Assembly: GCF_036017065.1 (NCBI RefSeq)
Contig: NZ_JAYXHR010000003.1
Coordinates: 62,001 to 126,000, forward strand
Source: Uliginosibacterium sp036017065
GTDB lineage: Bacteria; Pseudomonadota; Gammaproteobacteria; Burkholderiales; Rhodocyclaceae
Direction: 5' to 3'
Length of the DNA: 64,000 bases
The notes under the pieces are model-generated. The model was not told the origin of the DNA and ran no database searches. It saw only the letters and a list, made by a program, of their open reading frames with translations. Within the stretch, counting starts at the first letter, position 1; each line of letters begins with the position of its first letter. A program made the position numbers and the translations under genes. Of the stretch, positions 23,201 to 30,109 are shown piece by piece.

Positions 23201-26200
23201 CGCCTTGCCGCCACTGGTGCCGAAGAACTTCTTGCCGAGGATGCCGACCGCATTGACGGTGCTGACGTCGTTCTTCGCGTACACCGTGACCGACTGCTGC
23301 GGCAGCACCATGCTGTCCTTGTCGTAGACGGTGTTGATCTTCGCGCCTTCGTCGATATGGGCGTTGCTGTGGTTGTCCAGGTTGAACAGGCTGACACCGG
23401 CGGCCAGCCCGAGCCCGCTCTTGCCGCTGGCGGAGTTGATCGAGTACGAGGTGAACACCAGGTCCAGCACGGCGCCCTGCAGGTGGTTGAGGATCGCGTC
23501 CGGCGAGTTCCAGTCGATCTGCCAGGCGAAGGGCACGAGGGTCTGCGCATCCACGCGCAGCGCGCCCCTGGCGTCCACCGTCGCGTCGTGGCCGATGAAG
23601 GCGTCCGCGTTGTTGCTGAAATTGCCCAGCACCACCGAGCCGCCGATGGCGGTGCCGGTGGAGGTGGACTTGGCGCCGGCGCTGGCGGTCGGGCGGTCTT
23701 CCACCTTGGCCACGACGTCGATCTTGCCGTTGGCCTTGACCGTCGCGTTGGCGGCGATGCTGGCATTGGCCGTGTTGGTGGCGTCCACGTACGCGACGGC
23801 ACCGGAGGCGTTGAACTTGCCTTCCTTGATGCCCGGGAACATGAAACCGGTGAGCTTGTCGCTGTTCGCCTGGCTGAGGCCGCCGACCGAGGTCAGCAGG
23901 CCGCCGGAGACGTTGCGCTGGATGCCGGCGGTGAAGTTGGTCATCTTCGCCGACAGGGTGTTGGGATTGCCCAGGGTGGCGGCATCCGCGCTGGTGGTGT
24001 TCTTGGCGATGTCGACCTTGGCGTTGGCCTTCACGTCACCGGTGGTGGCCGTGGCGTCACCGCCCAGCCTGGCCGTGGCGGTGTTGTCCGATTCATTGAC
24101 GGCCACCGCGATGCCCAGGCCGCTGCCGCCCGCGTTGCGGGCGCTGGCCACGGCGGTGATGTCGGCCTTGACCAGCGCATTGACGTCGATGGCGCCGGCA
24201 TTGATGGTGGTGTCGTCGCCGGTTTCCGCCAGCGCGGTGGCGGTATTTTTGGCGCGAACGAACACCGCGTCGATCGGCTTGTTGGTGGAATTGACGTCCG
24301 CACTGACGTTCAGCTCCACGTCGGTGGTGGCGCCGACGCTGGTCTTGTTGGTGGAGGTGAGCGTCGCCGTGCCCAGTACCTGAGTCTTCGCCTCGGCGGT
24401 CGATTCGCCCCAGGCGGCGGAGAACAGCATCGGGCTGCTGAAGCCCGGCTTGGCGGCGGAGACGGCCTCGGTATTGATGTTGATGGCATCGCTGGCGGTG
24501 ACGCTGGTGGCACCGTTGACCAGCACCCTGGCGGTGGAGGTGGATAGCGCCACCAGCGGGATCGCGCTGAAGTCGAACAACTGGTCGTTCACGACCTGCA
24601 GCGTGGGGTCGTTCTCGTCAGGCAGCCAGCTCTGGTCGGCCAGGCGCACCAGGTTGCCCAGCACGTTGAGCGTGAAGGAGGTGCTGGACTTCGCTTCGAT
24701 GGTGACGCTGCTGCCGCTGATCTGGGTGTTCCGGGTGGCGCTGTCACCGATGATCGTGTCGGCGCTGGCTTCCTTCTTGAAGCCGGCACGCGCGCCGGCG
24801 CGGCTGTCGATGGTGACGGAGCCGCTGCCGGTGATGCGGGCGCCGTAGATCTCCGTCTTCGCCGTGGCCTTGGTCTTGACCGCCAGGAACTCACCGCCGG
24901 GGCCGTCGGACAGGCTGTCGGCCTCGTCGTCCACCAGCTTCTGCGCATCCGCCAGCGAGGTGTTGGGGAAGGCGTCCAGCGCCTGCACGATGGCCGAGGT
25001 GTCGGCGTCGCTGCGGATGAGGATGTTGCGGCCACGGATCGTGGCGTCGGTGATCTTCACGCTGGCGTTGGCCGTGCGGTCCGCCCCCACGGCGTTGACG
25101 TGGCTGGCGGAGACGGTGATGTCACCGGCCGCGAAGCCGTTGTCCGCGTGCGCCAGCAGCTTTGAGCCGGCCTTCAGTTCGACGTGCGAAGCCTTCAGGC
25201 GCAGATTGCCGGAGTCGCCCTGCGAGGCGGCGGTCAGGTGGTCGTCGGTGGTCGGGTTGGTCGTGTTGCGGGTGGAGATCACCACGTTCTCGGCGACCGT
25301 GATCGAGTTGTTGGCGATCAGCGTGTAGGCGCCGCCGTCGGTGAACTGGCTGTTGGCCACCACCTCGATGTCGTTCGGGTCGATCAGCACCGCACCGGCG
25401 TCGCCATTGTTCGCGCCGACCTTCAGCTCGCCGCCGGCCAGCACGATCTTCTCCTTCGCGCTGAATTCCACGAAGCCGCCATCGCCCGACACCTCGCCGC
25501 CACGGGCCGAGACGGTGGCGCCTTGCGACAGGGTCGCGTTGCGGTCTGCCCAGGTGATGACCTGTCCTGCATCGGACGCGCTGCCATGGCCATCGGCCGA
25601 CACGCGTGCGCCGCTGGAGAGGGTGATGTCGCGACCGGCGCGGATGTCCACGTTGCCGGCGTGCTGTCCGCTCGTGCCGTCGGCTGCGACCGTGCCCGCA
25701 ATGCTGACGTCGCCCGCAGCGAGGATGCGGATCGTGTCGCCGTCGGCGTAGGTGACGCCGGCCTGTGCCAGGCCATCCACATTCACCAGTGCGCCAAACT
25801 GCACGGCTGCCGAGGGGCCGCTGTGGACGCTGCCACCGGCTTCGATGTTCACCGTGGCGGCGGCCAGCATGGCGGCGTCGATGGTGCGGATGGCGCCACG
25901 CACGCTGATGAGGCCGGTGCTGGACAGCGGGAACTGGCCGGCCAGCGCCTGGGCGACCGCTGCGTTGTCGATCGCGCCTTGCGGGGACAGCAGACGGTTC
26001 ATGAAGTCCGCCGTCGGCGCGGCCAGCATCAGGCTGCCCACGTTGATCTGTCCGCTTGCGCCCACGACGACGCCGTGCGGATTGAAGAAGAACACGTTGC
26101 CGCCGATGCGCCCGTCGCGATATGCGTTCATCACGCCGTCGATGTTGCTGGCGCCAGCGCCGTTGACGAGGTTCAGCAGGTTGGCCGTGTTCGTCGGCAG

Positions 26201-26476
26201 GTGCAGGTTCACCGTCTCGCCGTTGCCGACGTTGAAGCGGCTGAAGCTGTTGAAGGCATTGTTGCCGCGGACGGTCCCGGTGGTGATGTCGGTGACGCCT
26301 CCGCCGCTCCCGCTGAGGTTGGTCTGGGTGCGGCCGTCGGTGACGATGTCCGCCGCCATCGCGCCTGGCATGGGCAGCAGGACGCCGCCGAGCATGCCCA
26401 TCGCGTTCAGGAAAGCGCAGTGACGCAGGATGCGCAGGTACTGGCGGCGGAAGAAGGTGATGGCACCGTAGCTCAT
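11291..26476 (-). CDS. Giant TpsA filamentous haemagglutinin-like adhesin (5061 residues)
   Basis: Exported beta-helical surface adhesin of a two-partner secretion system. An extended signal region (RRQYLRILRHCAFLNAMGML ... AMAADIV) leads into the TPS domain (about residues 42-290). That domain carries DGRTQTNLSGSGGGVTDI, NAFNSFSRFNVGNGETVNL and NPHGVVVG. From about residue 700 to 3000 there are dozens of repeats of about 70 residues built on (G)SVSINDI..TT.AYI, as in LktA-type adhesins. Around 3000-4150 the helix is interrupted by aromatic- or helix-rich inserts. From about 4400 to 4850 short haemagglutinin-type repeats (GDTRVTAGRDL) dominate. A C-terminal pair Cys5044/Cys5051 may anchor the protein, as in HMW1. 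Reading frame is open throughout 15.2 kb. Very long open frames on the opposite strand are shadows. Confidence 0.95.
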   Translation of the reverse strand: MSYGAITFFRRQYLRILRHCAFLNAMGMLGGVLLPMPGAMAADIVTDGRTQTNLSGSGGGVTDITTGTVRGNNAFNSFSRFNVGNGETVNLHLPTNTANLLNLVNGAGASNIDGVMNAYRDGRIGGNVFFFNPHGVVVGASGQINVGSLMLAAPTADFMNRLLSPQGAIDNAAVAQALAGQFPLSSTGLISVRGAIRTIDAAMLAAATVNIEAGGSVHSGPSAAVQFGALVNVDGLAQAGVTYADGDTIRILAAGDVSIAGTVAADGTSGQHAGNVDIRAGRDITLSSGARVSADGHGSASDAGQVITWADRNATLSQGATVSARGGEVSGDGGFVEFSAKEKIVLAGGELKVGANNGDAGAVLIDPNDIEVVANSQFTDGGAYTLIANNSITVAENVVISTRNTTNPTTDDHLTAASQGDSGNLRLKASHVELKAGSKLLAHADNGFAAGDITVSASHVNAVGADRTANASVKITDATIRGRNILIRSDADTSAIVQALDAFPNTSLADAQKLVDDEADSLSDGPGGEFLAVKTKATAKTEIYGARITGSGSVTIDSRAGARAGFKKEASADTIIGDSATRNTQISGSSVTIEAKSSTSFTLNVLGNLVRLADQSWLPDENDPTLQVVNDQLFDFSAIPLVALSTSTARVLVNGATSVTASDAININTEAVSAAKPGFSSPMLFSAAWGESTAEAKTQVLGTATLTSTNKTSVGATTDVELNVSADVNSTNKPIDAVFVRAKNTATALAETGDDTTINAGAIDVNALVKADITAVASARNAGGSGLGIAVAVNESDNTATARLGGDATATTGDVKANAKVDIAKNTTSADAATLGNPNTLSAKMTNFTAGIQRNVSGGLLTSVGGLSQANSDKLTGFMFPGIKEGKFNASGAVAYVDATNTANASIAANATVKANGKIDVVAKVEDRPTASAGAKSTSTGTAIGGSVVLGNFSNNADAFIGHDATVDARGALRVDAQTLVPFAWQIDWNSPDAILNHLQGAVLDLVFTSYSINSASGKSGLGLAAGVSLFNLDNHSNAHIDEGAKINTVYDKDSMVLPQQSVTVYAKNDVSTVNAVGILGKKFFGTSGGKAAIGGAVNIVDIAGTASATIRGNAQVKSENGVDVKAESVSQIVTVTEAGGQSDNVGIEGAVSINMIDNTTVAAIDDDARIDAGSNVQVQALGDVENIAIAGGVVATKGQVGIGFAVSINDIDTSTSAFVGDYDPLNLDNAAATGSVKTGGNLLVKAESDTEIGAYSVSGAIATNSSAQGSESGASGSDTKSGSSGSGTGKFGIAVSADASINEITADTKAYLSDGANVTQAGNVTLDADNTLAINALAGAVTISTQSNGNGLAGSFAMNSLGGTTAAYITDATIAQSGALSLDADVDGEIRTLSASVQGSKGKVGVAGSVSINDIANTTTAYLYNSNVSGVQGVTVSASDTSAIRAVAGAIAFGGKAGIGLSFAWNELDNVTSAYIQNSDVDASGALDVNATSDGQIDTIAASLGASSGQMAGAAAVAINEIDNRTNAYIDGKKTVNGIDAASLNVSATDGAGIFAVVGALGLSAGNAGFGVSFAWNDIDNRIGAELKNTHVDTGSVSLTAKNDSEIETYAMGGGGSAKVGVSGSLAINDITTQTQARSDNSTVLASGNVSIKATDEADILAVTGALSGGGTAAVGASGSYNHIGGSTLAEVSGGQIDSAASVTVEAKRSGTVDVWAAAGSGGGTAGFAGSIAINDLGGSTTARIGNGANVDADHNLLLTAQDDETIQAKAGTVALGGTVGGGGAIAVNDIHSSTTAEVTGSATRVDALGLGGTMAVDNGSLTAGGFGVSVDSRQQKDNIRGVAVVASSTSKVESILANVSGGGKAGVAATVSVNLLGGTTTAQVTGGARINESLAGANAQQQARVAAYHHDVVQAGAGGLAIGGAAGVGGSADSTIVSHTTTAKVDGATVQANNAVTVDAGSTVETEQIVVGAAGGGAAAVNISATVLSVNGTTQALAHNATLNSQGALTVEATSELDADHYVGGLNVSGAAGVGASVIVTVVDQTTRATTSGSTTLNANGATNVHAASDQDIGIIGATGSASGGVGIAGTVGVTIVKGSTEATVGGSTQINQDGSYAGSAQDVRVTASDSTSFDSKLGALGIGVSGGGVGATADVVLVNNGASATIVGGARVDADRDIVVDADATRDISSLTVAASGGLTFGISGAVSYIGVGSRAGSDAQSELSGSVNDASTVSSRSAFGDQSSTDAGGISGTVSRTNSARSGLNVANDFATLPSNNTAAAGVGSGAVLKAGRDVNVSATTQTDTDAMAIGAAVSGGVSLGGGIAIANVDDATLASVSGNVTANRNVLVSASDVQTRASSLQTYAGGAGLVGLGASVAIQSKTSSATAEIGNSAIINATGTAAADANGTGLVRVDAGIDHNLRSEALGGAAGIVGVGAALAYATEDGSATAQVGDNAQITGKALDVHGHAQTDTYAEATAAAGGLFSGAGADAKATDRSSAKAELGDNTTVRTTGGLAQIRADVDPVADARALGVAVSTSVSIGVSLAKAEVDTDADAITGNNIDVEAATLKLDAQTRLRGGDKTADASAVAAAGGALLGAGATDADAIANTGTRALIGNNAKLRTSDDVQVLANSATSSDARVTGVNIGLLAGGSNNARTVADTTTTAGIGNNADIVSTDEVKISATGSDTLRADTEAGAGGLGVLVASKAQTIAVSHTDAYLGSASGTGGSVTARELDIDAAQTTNFNATADSLNASVVGYSGARAVNNVDTFTNARIGNNLTINAQEVQAHALNSIVKPSLGGSYNVDSQGGGLLNGAAARSESTIRNRAEVSIGDGTDLIVNVAGVGLGVLNLGVQNTVNAHDSVRLDSGGAVAIARAESVINNDLNDGKVQVGSNATLLSDGEINLSARTVADVRTEARSKTYGVAGAAEGDTRSYIAADNQVNIGAGTLIESEKDVHLMSGTDRNAGNNLNADADTRLWNRTAVPIETDPKAHGEINQHNTINVAAGAQVRSVKSVYLTASEGTHTVRGFGEGTDSYREILSAIGEFFGADTSSLKITGGSTANNSNNPFNPGSGVNVDGTVEAGIWHHQWLTYNADGSYDKSQSVSFNLRNNVNLATELAAEINALRLKAQQVRTSANNYAGDANATDVANALDNDADILESQLAALDAGTLVNFLDVNPILATTGNVHVTGDYLTGGAGGKLEAPGDVRIDIDNKSTRFMTTNTLTIPDDDGGQVTFNGLRVSSADAINARNSSGKSTSITVVDADTSPKPVIAIENSNDADTGSPAQLWISGDITNLRGIADAKSHGTIRASANINAETVNIATGGDFIKTYTPGFTHQGGNPISQLGSLPAQREAIEADYIAAITARDCSVPTNCSTTIAGNNVYISGEKLNINGLIQAGLPDRSITIPGTLISSQAGAIAAAKAAYLANPDSAPRYFDLNNPDPASTDIKVRYDLATDRLDLANVRMGGGHMELYGNVFSTGNGELRVQDGYGRIAVVNDTGLDIVINRLDTGPGVEGVIKITDTSKRLLANGSVDQTGASSSGRALVTQIVRIGDTIYTLDNRTVDADGKPNYIVSQRNGRTGTYETTKNRRFNWINGKTTSWTRDDSYITKITWGADWLAPDPGGQPSETSSSSTYTNRLTGDWLTANDFRTGDYNYDHSQYVTPQARNTLAPVRWDTDCIAGVCHSEYVKQTYRYTWTEYDYYHHSLDASKQIKVTFTGYDTSDVNIASSSGKVLLNGMVRSLTGNATINATNGIESLSDNAYILANNVSLNAATGAIGSAARPVQIDLTDADPAKGLVDGTLSAMARDGISVKEISGDLRIAALNATAGDLNVIADRHLMTTTNAGLVILRGNNINLVSLSGGIGTPATAASGGIVTAGSGVTVDTRGSNTVLSASAAGDIRLTEATGDMRVTKIDSRTGDVTLGVVGGSLLDANLVEQEDNKSSTELLALWDNMKLRGNPARAAADQTVANFQKQVENDYKSYWRMRNLRADGNGGFATDAYNAGYSFTLSAAQVSALKNANGWTDADIASYQAEQTAFYHDAHTRFGGGTYNDSFSYTATLQESTALRDGAEWKDSELANSLGAGLFRAVADTEVRIEEANVVGRNITLGTLAGGIGQDAGELLISRSIDPGTLSKEEKLALLTAEKQDVTLTATHIRIRQKKDVDVTASGNLVAEAAGTILIGSEQDLAIEKVKSTQEVRIKTGAGLSNAASGNDAAIESANLVLEAGQGSIGSASKSMVVDVANGSQLIARARNDVYITEKSGDMRISSVYAQQDAVLEAATGAILDGGQDDKLDVQAKNVSLTAATTIGAAGGAAGALEVNVGATGLLNASAPNGVYISSAGQNGNLGSINTTGDFAYHVNVGNLDVLGQVNAGSITLSAGDDISIRGAGSLTATGDISVEAGTDGNGSLQVDAGGTRITAGSALTLIAADDISLNAAALSGGDTRVTAGRDLDLDARLDSNGSTTLVTLAGDLRVGGQLVSEGALSLSSGQHMSVGGLIDAAGNVTLDAVGNLLVDGTVDSGNDLRTRSGGDTQVTGTLIATGTAGIDAGGNLGMTGASLSSGGSTTLTAGNDLTVTGTLVDAERLDATAGAALTLAGTTRVAGDTTLLSGGTTTLGGSLTTGGNLAVRSGTDIVVAGSVQAAGSSLLVAQQNLSITPAGTLTSTGNTSLTASNGNVVINGRVDTPASLQVNAGQDVLVGGSATAGGDTRVEAGRDLVVTGTLASGGNLQLDAGRNMQLDGTVTAASSLTTRTANSQSIGGTVNSQGPVSFVAGDDIAFAGGSLSSASDIVLTAGSDGSGSVLGSASTGTDVTTPATLQVRAPQTIGGAHALQVSSPDVVMQADVIQATVSTPLPLALQVSGMNGSQASLVAMTLDAPAGATFSLLDAYVSTVNTNGPLRVIDGRVGNYASFQTPDYSVRVDAISRLGQSAFDAHAFTMTGTYDLRITPSSAEVGAFIIRSNPLKVVSGFPAGTVTASGTGQDALGALRAAPSSTALQIRTDTAPAAGNVSISGDLFECKGGDSACAGLTASGAQP

Positions 26477-26977
26477 GGAATTCCCCGATATCCGTAACCA
26501 GGCCGGGAGCGCGGCGCTGGCGCGGCAGCTGTTGTGCTGCCTTTCTTGTGTTCGTGTGGGCGATCACTCCGGGCGCGGCAGCCATGCCGTATTCCGTTCC
26601 GCGTCGTCGGACGTCGGGGAACGGTGGGTGGGCGGGGGATGTCCGGGCGCCCCGGAGCGGGCGCATTCTTGCGGCTGGAGCAAGCTTGGATGAGCGGCTG
26701 GTCGGCTTCCATGTACCGATCTCGCGCAGTGCGACAGCCTTCACGGTGAATGACACAATTTCAAGCCATACGGCGAGGTATCGTGCCCATAAGGGCGGGC
26801 CTTGGAGCCCTGTGGAGCCCTCCCGGCGTTGAAGGGCGTCGCCACCCTGCGGGCTCATGTCGGCTGCTCATTCCTCGCCGGTCCGCGACGCTGCCCCTGT
26901 TGTCCGCCGGATGCGCCTGCCAGGGCGTTCCCCGCTGCCGTCGCAAGTATCATGGACACCGCTTTTCTTTCGCTGCG
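26477..26977. other. Divergent intergenic region between TpsA and the C13 peptidase
   Basis: About 500 bases with no convincing coding frame of their own. It should contain the promoters of both divergent genes. On the minus strand a TTGAAATTGTGTCATTCACC stretch near 26740-26765 is the most promoter-like, AT-richer segment, but no clean -35/-10 pair stands out. No riboswitch was recognised. Confidence 0.4.
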
Positions 26978-28480
26978 ATGCCTTTGCGCATGAATCACGA
27001 CACCCCCGACGCCGCATTCCACGCTGCCGACACAGGAACCGGCGCTGCCGAAGCGCTCGCACCCGCTTCCCCCCGCTTTGCCCCGGCTCCCCAGCATGCG
27101 CTGACGCACGTGCTGGCCACGGGCTTCGGCAACGTCTGGGCGGGCCTGCGGCTCGCGCTGTTTCAGCGCGGCGCCATCGCTGCCCTGCAGGTCTCCGTGC
27201 CGCAGCTCGTCTGGCTGGTGGTACTCGGCTTGTTGCTGAGTCTCGGCAGCGACCTGGTGCGCGTCGGCCTGGACGGTCAGTTCAATCCCTCGGCCGTGCC
27301 GTACGAGTTCTACGGCTTGCCGTGGGTGCTGCTGTGCGCATGGCTGGTGGCCAATGTGGCGGGCGATGCGTCACGCACGCTGGCAGCCGCCATCGCCGTG
27401 CTGGCGCTGCAACTGGTTGCCGGCGTCGTGTGGGAGGGGCTGGGCTTCCTGCCGCCGCAGTGGTGGCAGGCGCTGGGCGAGCAGGGTGCGCAGCTGCTGT
27501 GGTGGTCGCCGCTGGTGTGGTTGTGCGTGGCCACCATGGTGGCGCTGGCGCGGATCTGCGACCTGCAGGTGCCGCGTCGCCTGGTGCTGCTGGCGGTGCC
27601 GGTGCTGCTGGTGTTGCCGGCCTTCCTGGTCGGCCAGCCGCCGCAGTTGTGGGTGGCCCGCTACGAGGAAGATCCGGAGGTGCTGGCCAGGCGCGAGGCG
27701 GTGGTCGACGAGAGCGTGCTGTATCGCCAGAACCTCTTGCTTGACCAGGTGCTGTCGAAGGTGGCTCCCGGAACGCCCGGGGTGCCGGAGTACTTCTTCG
27801 TCGGTCTCGCCGGTCACGGCGGCCAGGACGTGTTCATGCGCGAGGTGGAAAGCGTGGACCGGCTGTTTGCCGAACGCTTCGGCACCGGCCAGCGCAGTGT
27901 GCTGCTGGTGAACAACCCGGCCACGACGGACATCCATCCCTTTGCCACGGTCACCGCCCTGCAGCGCGCACTGAAGACCATCGGCGAACGCATGAACCGC
28001 GACGAGGACGTGCTGTTCCTGTTCATGACCTCGCACGGTGCGGCGGATTTCCGTTTCGACCTGTCGCTGTGGCCCTACCGCCTGCACGAGTTGAGCCCGG
28101 AGGTGCTGCGCAAGGCACTGGACGACGCCGGCATCCGCTACCGCGTGCTGATCGTATCGGCCTGCTATTCCGGCGGCTTCGTGCCGCCGCTGTCCAGCCC
28201 CGACAGCCTGGTCATCTCGGCCGCGCGGGCAGACCGCAATTCGCATGGCTGCGCGCACGAGAACGACTGGACCTTCTTCGGCCGCGCGCTTTTCGACAAC
28301 GCGCTGCAGAAGACCTTCTCGGTGGAGCAGGCTTTCGACATCGCACGCGAGGACGTCGCGAAGCAGGAGGCGGCGGAGGGGCTGGAGCCGTCGGAGCCGC
28401 AGATCAGCGTCGGCGATGCCGTGCGCAAGCCCCTGGCCGCGGTCGAGCAAGGTCTTTCGACGGGCGCTGCCGGGAAGTGA
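26978..28480 (+). CDS. Membrane-anchored C13-family (legumain-like) cysteine peptidase
   Basis: Predicted inner-membrane protein with a C-terminal caspase-fold peptidase domain of family C13. After a Pro/Ala-rich N-terminus of about 50 residues there are four to five hydrophobic segments between residues about 60 and 230 (e.g. LVWLVVLGLLLSLG, LAAAIAVLALQLVAGVVW, RLVLLAVPVLLVLPAFLVG). The soluble domain has the catalytic His in VLFLFMTSHGAADF and the catalytic Cys in VLIVSACYSGGF, in the order expected for clan CD. The start is uncertain: ATG 26978 or 26990 (MNHDTPDAAFH); a longer open frame upstream looks non-coding. Physiological substrates are unknown. It is divergent from the giant adhesin, which raises but does not prove a link. 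Confidence 0.85.
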   Translation: MPLRMNHDTPDAAFHAADTGTGAAEALAPASPRFAPAPQHALTHVLATGFGNVWAGLRLALFQRGAIAALQVSVPQLVWLVVLGLLLSLGSDLVRVGLDGQFNPSAVPYEFYGLPWVLLCAWLVANVAGDASRTLAAAIAVLALQLVAGVVWEGLGFLPPQWWQALGEQGAQLLWWSPLVWLCVATMVALARICDLQVPRRLVLLAVPVLLVLPAFLVGQPPQLWVARYEEDPEVLARREAVVDESVLYRQNLLLDQVLSKVAPGTPGVPEYFFVGLAGHGGQDVFMREVESVDRLFAERFGTGQRSVLLVNNPATTDIHPFATVTALQRALKTIGERMNRDEDVLFLFMTSHGAADFRFDLSLWPYRLHELSPEVLRKALDDAGIRYRVLIVSACYSGGFVPPLSSPDSLVISAARADRNSHGCAHENDWTFFGRALFDNALQKTFSVEQAFDIAREDVAKQEAAEGLEPSEPQISVGDAVRKPLAAVEQGLSTGAAGK

Positions 28481-28582
28481 TCGCCAGTGCGCCGGCCGCC
28501 GGCGGGAATGCCGGAACCTCCCGCGTACCGGCCCGCGCGGGTAGGTAAAGTCTGATCGGTCGGCAGGCCGGCTGCCGATACA

Positions 28583-29461
28583 ATGGCGCCCGTTCCCCTT
28601 GCCCAGGTGCTTCCCGTGTCCGACCGCCTCGCCGTCCTGCCGCAATACCTGCTGCCCAAGCAGGCGCTCACCGCGTTGATGGGGAAGCTCGCCAGCAAGC
28701 AGGCGGGCGCGCTCACCACCAGTGTCATCCGCTGGTTCGTCGGCCGCTATGGCGTGGACATGAGCGAAGCCGCCAACCCGGACATCGCCAGCTACCCGAG
28801 CTTCAACGAGTTCTTCACGCGTGCGCTGAAACCCGGTGCGCGCCCGCTGGCGGATGCCGATTTCATCTGTCCGGTGGATGGTGCGATCAGCCAGTTCGGC
28901 GCCATCGAGCGCGACCAGATATTCCAGGCCAAGGGTCATCGCTACAGCACCACCACACTGGTCGGCGGCGATGCGCAACTCGCCGCGAAATTCCAGGATG
29001 GCCACTTCGCCACCCTGTATCTCAGCCCGCGCGACTACCACCGCATCCACATGCCCTGCGAGGGCCGCCTGCTGCGCATGATCCACGTGCCCGGCCCGCT
29101 GTTCTCGGTGAACCCCACCACCGCCCGCGGCGTGCCAGGACTCTTCGCCCGCAACGAGCGCGTGGTCTGCGTGTTCGACACCGCCCATGGCCCCTTCGTG
29201 CTGGTGCTGGTCGGCGCCACCATCGTCGGCAGCATGGCCACCGTGTGGCACGGCGTGGTCAACCCGCCGCGCGTGAAGCAGGTGCGCGAATGGCGCTACG
29301 ACAGCCAGCAGATCGTGCTGAAGCAGGGCGAGGAAATGGGCCGCTTCCTGCTGGGGTCGACGGTGGTGATGCTGTTCCCGAAGGGACCGCTGACGTTCAA
29401 TGCGGATTGGGCGCCGGCGCGAGGGATCAGGTTGGGTGAGGTGATGGCGGTACAGCGCTAA
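28583..29461 (+). CDS. psd: Phosphatidylserine decarboxylase proenzyme
   Basis: Inner-membrane pyruvoyl enzyme making phosphatidylethanolamine from phosphatidylserine. Seen: FNEFFTRALKPGARPL, CPVDGAISQFG, LSPRDYHRIHMPCEG, NPTTARGVPGLFARNERVV, VGATIVGSMATVW. The self-cleavage site LLGSTVVMLFPKG should split between Gly and Ser to create the pyruvoyl group and the small alpha chain. The Asp and His of the self-processing triad lie in the PVDG and HRIHMP blocks. The ATG at 28583 is followed by an in-frame GTG at 28616 (VSDRLAVLPQYLLPK), which fits the family N-terminus better. If the GATACAAT at the first ATG is a -10 element, GTG is the true start. Confidence 0.95.
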   Translation: MAPVPLAQVLPVSDRLAVLPQYLLPKQALTALMGKLASKQAGALTTSVIRWFVGRYGVDMSEAANPDIASYPSFNEFFTRALKPGARPLADADFICPVDGAISQFGAIERDQIFQAKGHRYSTTTLVGGDAQLAAKFQDGHFATLYLSPRDYHRIHMPCEGRLLRMIHVPGPLFSVNPTTARGVPGLFARNERVVCVFDTAHGPFVLVLVGATIVGSMATVWHGVVNPPRVKQVREWRYDSQQIVLKQGEEMGRFLLGSTVVMLFPKGPLTFNADWAPARGIRLGEVMAVQR

Positions 29462-29489
29462 GGTGAAATCACGTTGATCAGCGCCCCGC

Positions 29490-30053
29490 CTATGGGCGGC
29501 TCACATGCAATCTGATGTCGACATCTTCGATGGGCGGCAGGACGCGGATCTGGCCGACATCCCTGTGAACCATCGCAGCTACGATACCTTCTCCGACACC
29601 GGTTCCTATACCGGAGGCGGTTGAGGTAGGGGGCGCAATATTTGAGGCAATGCTCCTTGCGTGCTCCCCGAGATGAGGATCAAGGGAGCCCCCTAGGTTG
29701 AACATATAGAAGTAAGCCCGATAAGCCTTGATGTCGTTCGATTTGGGTACAAACAGGCCTCCCGGGAATTTGCTATCGGGAAAGCGCTCCTTGTTGAAGT
29801 TGGCTGCAGCAGGAATTTGAACGGCCAGATCTGGGCCACGATAAAAGCGCCCGTCCTCGTTTTCGTACTCGATCACGTAGACGCCCGATTCAAGGGCGAA
29901 ACCGTTGTCGTAATACTTGAACCCCTTCACCGTGACAAGATCAGCAGGATTCGCGGGTTTCGCCAGCGATTCAAGTCGGACGTTGTAAGCGCTACATGCC
30001 GATAAGATGAGAGCGGTCAGCAGCACGAGCGCAGCACTACGAATGTTCTTCAT
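29490..30053 (-). CDS. Hypothetical lipoprotein
   Basis: Unrecognised 187-residue protein with a clear lipoprotein signal: MKNIRSAALVLLTALILSAC, where LSAC is the lipobox. The mature part begins SAYNVRLESLAKPANPADLV, then KGFKYYDNGFALESGVYVIEYENEDGRFYRGPDL, and ends in IRVLPPIEDVDIRLHVSRP. A Gly-rich segment (GIGTGVGEGIVAAM) lies near the C-terminus. Base composition is visibly more AT-rich than psd and yejK on either side, so it may be acquired. It converges on psd with only 28 bases between. Probable location: inner face of the outer membrane. No function assigned. Confidence 0.8.
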   Translation of the reverse strand: MKNIRSAALVLLTALILSACSAYNVRLESLAKPANPADLVTVKGFKYYDNGFALESGVYVIEYENEDGRFYRGPDLAVQIPAAANFNKERFPDSKFPGGLFVPKSNDIKAYRAYFYMFNLGGSLDPHLGEHARSIASNIAPPTSTASGIGTGVGEGIVAAMVHRDVGQIRVLPPIEDVDIRLHVSRP

Positions 30054-30109
30054 GGATGAGATTTTGCGAATGGTTTGGCTTAAAAGCTGCTCGCTTGCAG
30101 CGTCGCTAT

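Noticed and set aside
11912..24547. Very long open frames on the strand opposite the adhesin (up to about 1640 codons).
   Set aside because: They mirror the adhesin's repeats, are dominated by Val/Gly/Ala/His/Arg, have no recognisable domains, and arise from high GC and lack of stops in the antisense frame.
29490..30053. Lipoprotein gene as a contact-dependent immunity or entry-exclusion gene.
   Set aside because: Only a lipobox is visible; no toxin or conjugation gene is adjacent.
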